A stretch of DNA of 8,909 nucleotides from an uncultured Prevotellaceae bacterium (lineage in GTDB: Bacteria > Bacteroidota > Bacteroidia > Bacteroidales > Bacteroidaceae), in contig CATXZX010000047.1 of NCBI GenBank assembly GCA_958404085.1, positions 1 to 8,909 of the forward strand, in the 5' to 3' direction. Below, piece by piece: positions 6,743 through 8,909 of this stretch. The position numbers were made by a program, and so were the translations under genes. Below the pieces are notes generated by a model. The model did not search any database, was not told where the DNA came from, and saw only the letters and a list, made by a program, of their open reading frames with translations. Positions within the stretch are counted from its first letter, which is position 1; every line of letters begins with the position of its first letter.

Positions 6743-7690
6743 TTATAAATTGTTCTCCGTAAGATAACGCTCTACCTCCACAGCAGCCTTACAGCCGCTT
6801 GCCGCAGCTGTAATGGCTTGGCGGTATCTGTTGTCGGCTACATCGCCTGCTGCAAAAACACCTGGAACCGTAGTTTTAGGTGTTTGGCCAATTGTTTGTA
6901 TATAACCTATTTCATCTGTTTCAATCCATGGTTTGAATATTTCGCTATTGGGCTTATGGCCGATAGCTAAGAAGAAACCATCAATCGCTATATCCAACTT
7001 CGTTTCTTCCGACGTTCCCATTTTTTTTATTAAATGTGCGCCTTCTACTCCGTTTTCTCCAAATAAACCCAACGTATTGGTCTCGAACAAAACTTCTATC
7101 TTGGAATTATTTTTGATACGTTCCTGCATGATTTTTGAAGCCCGCAAATAGGGTTTGCGCACAATCATATATACTTTGTTGGCTAATCCGGACAAATAGA
7201 GAGCTTCTTCGCAAGCCGTATCGCCGCCTCCGACAACAGCGACGTTCTTCTTCCGATAAAAAAAACCGTCACATGTGGCACATGCACTTACCCCTTGTCC
7301 CTGATATTTCTTTTCATCTTCTAAACCTAAGTATTTGGCAGTAGCACCAGTCGCAATTATTAACGTATGGGCCTGAACCTGGCTCCCGTCTTCGAACATA
7401 ATTTTATATGGAGCGACACTCAAGTCTGCCTTAACCGCAATATTTGTTCGGATTTCCACCCCAAATCTTTCAGCCTGCTTACGCATATTTTCCATCAGGT
7501 CATTTCCGTCAATACCCTCAGGGAAGCCTGGGAAATTCTCTATTTCAGTTGTTGTAGTAAGCTGTCCGCCCGGTTGAAGTCCTTCATATAAAACCGGAGA
7601 CAATCCGGCACGTCCTGCATAGATAGCAGCCGTATAACCTGCCGGTCCGGACCCTAATATTAAACATCTGATAATTTGTTGTTCAACCAT
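6743..7690 (-). CDS. trxB: Thioredoxin reductase (NADPH, FAD-dependent)
   Basis: This cytosolic flavoenzyme reduces thioredoxin with NADPH. The protein has 315 residues, the normal low-molecular-weight TrxR size. An FAD-binding GSGPAG lies at 13-18, followed by GGQLTTTTEIENFPGF (41-56). The redox-active pair is CATC (Cys137, Cys140; E. coli Cys135/Cys138). The NADPH Rossmann motif is GGGDTACEEA (154-163). The 2'-phosphate recognition motif, HRRxxxR in E. coli, reads VRKPYLR (177-183): the first His is replaced by Val but the basic residues remain. The C-terminal FAD motif is AGDVADNRYRQ (281-291). The CxxC in the context CDGFFYR separates it from ferredoxin-dependent or CxxC-less reductases. 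It lies 82 bases after lolA on the same strand and could be read with ftsK-lolA or from a promoter in that gap, where I see no convincing element. A terminator follows. Confidence 0.96.
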   Translation of the reverse strand: MVEQQIIRCLILGSGPAGYTAAIYAGRAGLSPVLYEGLQPGGQLTTTTEIENFPGFPEGIDGNDLMENMRKQAERFGVEIRTNIAVKADLSVAPYKIMFEDGSQVQAHTLIIATGATAKYLGLEDEKKYQGQGVSACATCDGFFYRKKNVAVVGGGDTACEEALYLSGLANKVYMIVRKPYLRASKIMQERIKNNSKIEVLFETNTLGLFGENGVEGAHLIKKMGTSEETKLDIAIDGFFLAIGHKPNSEIFKPWIETDEIGYIQTIGQTPKTTVPGVFAAGDVADNRYRQAITAAASGCKAAVEVERYLTENNL

Positions 7691-7714
7691 ATTTTTTATT
7701 TTAGAATGTTATTG

Positions 7715-7748
7715 TTTTATCAATTGGAGTGTAGGATGTTTTTATCAA
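7715..7748 (-). repeat. Short direct repeat upstream of trxB
   Basis: TTGATAAAA occurs twice on the - strand (7740-7748 and 7715-7723), with starts 25 bases apart, in the 82-base gap between lolA and trxB. The spacing is close to two and a half helical turns. The sequence is AT-rich and short, so coincidence is a real possibility; a regulator site is only a guess. Confidence 0.2.
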
Positions 7749-7772
7749 CAAAGTGTTCTATAAGGATTCGTA

Positions 7773-8390
7773 TTATCTAAGGTCGATAATTTCGACATTG
7801 GGATATTTGTTTTTATCAAAACGAAAATACGAATCCCCCCACTTCATCTTATTTTTCAATGATTTTATCGTTATATTTACCCATGTGGTACCCTGTCTTA
7901 AACTAATGGATTCCGGCAGTTTTGTGGTATTATTCACATTCACCTGAATATCTGTTTTTTTTCGACCCTTATCTTGCATTCTTAATGTGGTATGGGTCGT
8001 TGTCTTTTTTACAATGGAATAAAAGTACAATTGCGGATTAAAATTCAAAAAAGCATAGGGATTGACCGCCTGCTGTTCCTCCTGCGTGGGAATGCTGACA
8101 TTCACTTCCGAACTTTCAGGATTGTATGTCCATTGTGTCTTGCCGTCGAACCAAACTTGCAGATTCTTTGTATGAAGATAATACTTGTTGTTCTTAAAAC
8201 TAATAGCACCAGACATAGAAGCACCCTTGTTATTCATGCTTGAAGCCGTAAAACTGGCCAGCACACCCTGCTGAGGATTTATTTTATTAGCAATTGCTTT
8301 TACCAGGTTTTGAGCCTCTTTTTCATTTTGCGAATAAACAAACGAAATATTCAGAGCTAACAATAAGAATAAACAAATTCTTCTTTTCAT
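7773..8390 (-). CDS. lolA: LolA-like periplasmic outer-membrane lipoprotein carrier
   Basis: LolA carries lipoproteins released by LolCDE across the periplasm to the outer membrane. The 205-residue precursor has a clear Sec signal peptide: basic MKRR, a hydrophobic core LFLLLALNISFV, and likely signal peptidase I cleavage after VYS, leaving Gln21 first, as is common in Bacteroidota. Cys6 is inside the hydrophobic region and is not a lipobox cysteine. The mature part matches the LolA-fold pattern: an early GVLASFTASS segment, GAISFKNNKYYL, WFDGKTQWTYNPESSEVNVS, and a late block with LPESISLRQGTTWVNITI and a terminal FRFDKNKYPNVEIIDLR. This is the form often annotated as LolA-like in Bacteroidota, and overall identity to E. 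coli LolA would be low. It starts 2 bases after the ftsK stop, so it is surely co-transcribed with ftsK; ftsK-lolA order is also found in E. coli. Confidence 0.88.
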   Translation of the reverse strand: MKRRICLFLLLALNISFVYSQNEKEAQNLVKAIANKINPQQGVLASFTASSMNNKGASMSGAISFKNNKYYLHTKNLQVWFDGKTQWTYNPESSEVNVSIPTQEEQQAVNPYAFLNFNPQLYFYSIVKKTTTHTTLRMQDKGRKKTDIQVNVNNTTKLPESISLRQGTTWVNITIKSLKNKMKWGDSYFRFDKNKYPNVEIIDLR

Positions 8391-8392
8391 AT

Positions 8393-8909
8393 TTATAGGT
8401 TATTAATCTTATTTTCTAAATCCGATTCATCGCTACAAAGGACATCACGCGGTTTTGCTCCCTGTTGCGGACCGACAATTCCAGCACGTTCCAATTGGTC
8501 CATTAAGCGACCGGCACGGTTATACCCTATTGCAAATTTTCGCTGAATAAGTGAAGTCGAACCCTGCTGATGAATAACAATAAGGCGAGCGGCTTCTTCA
8601 AACAACGGGTCAAGGTTCTTTACATCAACGCCAGCGTTTCCGAGCGGATCACTTTCATTTTCCATTTCTACTTCAGGCAATTCAAATGCGGTAAGATACC
8701 CCTGCTGTTGAACAATAAAGCTATTGATCCGTTCAACTTCCGGAGTATCTATAAAGGCACACTGCACACGCACCGGATCGCTTCCGGAAAGGAACAACAT
8801 ATCTCCTCGTCCTACCAACTGATTGGCACCCGGACGGTCCAATATGGTACGCGAGTCTATCATTGAAGCGACTTTAAAGGCCATACGGGCCGGGAAATTC
8901 GCTTTGATT
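8393..8909 (-). CDS. ftsK: DNA translocase FtsK, C-terminal part (continues beyond the window)
   Basis: FtsK is a membrane-anchored hexameric ATPase at the division septum that pumps chromosomal DNA and helps resolve dimers with XerCD at dif. Only the last 172 codons are visible; the frame stays open to the right edge with IKANFPAR before the Met at 8884, so that Met is internal. The visible part begins with the end of the RecA-like motor domain (SMIDSRTILDRPGANQLVGRGDMLF) and a short acidic linker (about 8630-8700). It ends with the gamma winged-helix domain (about 8435-8611), containing DPLFEEAARL, then QRKFAIGYNRAGRLMDQLE and AGIVGP. In studied FtsK proteins this domain reads the polar KOPS sequences and activates XerD. 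The Walker motifs and membrane domain lie outside. The gene is the first visible member of the leftward ftsK-lolA unit. Confidence 0.95.
   Translation of the reverse strand, partial: IKANFPARMAFKVASMIDSRTILDRPGANQLVGRGDMLFLSGSDPVRVQCAFIDTPEVERINSFIVQQQGYLTAFELPEVEMENESDPLGNAGVDVKNLDPLFEEAARLIVIHQQGSTSLIQRKFAIGYNRAGRLMDQLERAGIVGPQQGAKPRDVLCSDESDLENKINNL

Noticed and set aside
6339..8884. Several 60-100 codon frames on the + strand across Dabb, trxB, lolA and ftsK
   Set aside because: They lie antisense to well-supported genes and have no recognisable features of their own.
1..8909. A hidden defence, mobile or other novel multi-gene system
   Set aside because: Each gene of size fits a known housekeeping family. 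I found no recombinase, nuclease, transposase, CRISPR-like spaced repeats or tRNA-flanked integration site.

Overview
The window looks like ordinary chromosomal DNA from a member of the Bacteroidales (phylum Bacteroidota). The case rests on the gene families (a CAD-like CarB, a full-length GlnRS, a LolA-like lipoprotein chaperone of the Bacteroidota type, an S4-bearing RluA-family synthase), on starts preceded by A-rich leaders without a Shine-Dalgarno sequence, and on a promoter -7 element close to the Bacteroidota TAnnTTTG consensus. I cannot fix the genus by eye.

Left block, + strand. The window opens inside carB (large subunit of carbamoyl-phosphate synthase), whose 3' three-quarters are present. 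A long RNA hairpin follows, then a 309-base intergenic stretch with a REP-like imperfect palindrome and a probable promoter. Next comes glnS (glutaminyl-tRNA synthetase), followed after 11 bases by a DedA-family membrane protein gene. That gene ends inside a strong terminator hairpin, with its stop codon in the loop. After a 216-base gap lies an RluA-family pseudouridine synthase gene.

Right block, - strand, convergent with the first. In transcription order it holds the 3' end of ftsK (DNA translocase), lolA (periplasmic lipoprotein carrier, 2 bases after ftsK), trxB (thioredoxin reductase, 82 bases later), a hairpin terminator, and a small Dabb-domain protein. The ftsK-lolA neighbourhood is widely conserved in bacteria.

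Together these are housekeeping functions: pyrimidine and arginine precursor supply, tRNA charging, membrane homeostasis, RNA modification, chromosome segregation, lipoprotein transport and thiol redox balance. I see no insertion sequence, integrase, CRISPR array, toxin-antitoxin pair, tRNA or rRNA gene, and no recognisable new system. The points most worth a second look are the eukaryote-like character of CarB, including a CPS1-like regulatory domain, and several unusually well-formed RNA hairpins at gene ends.
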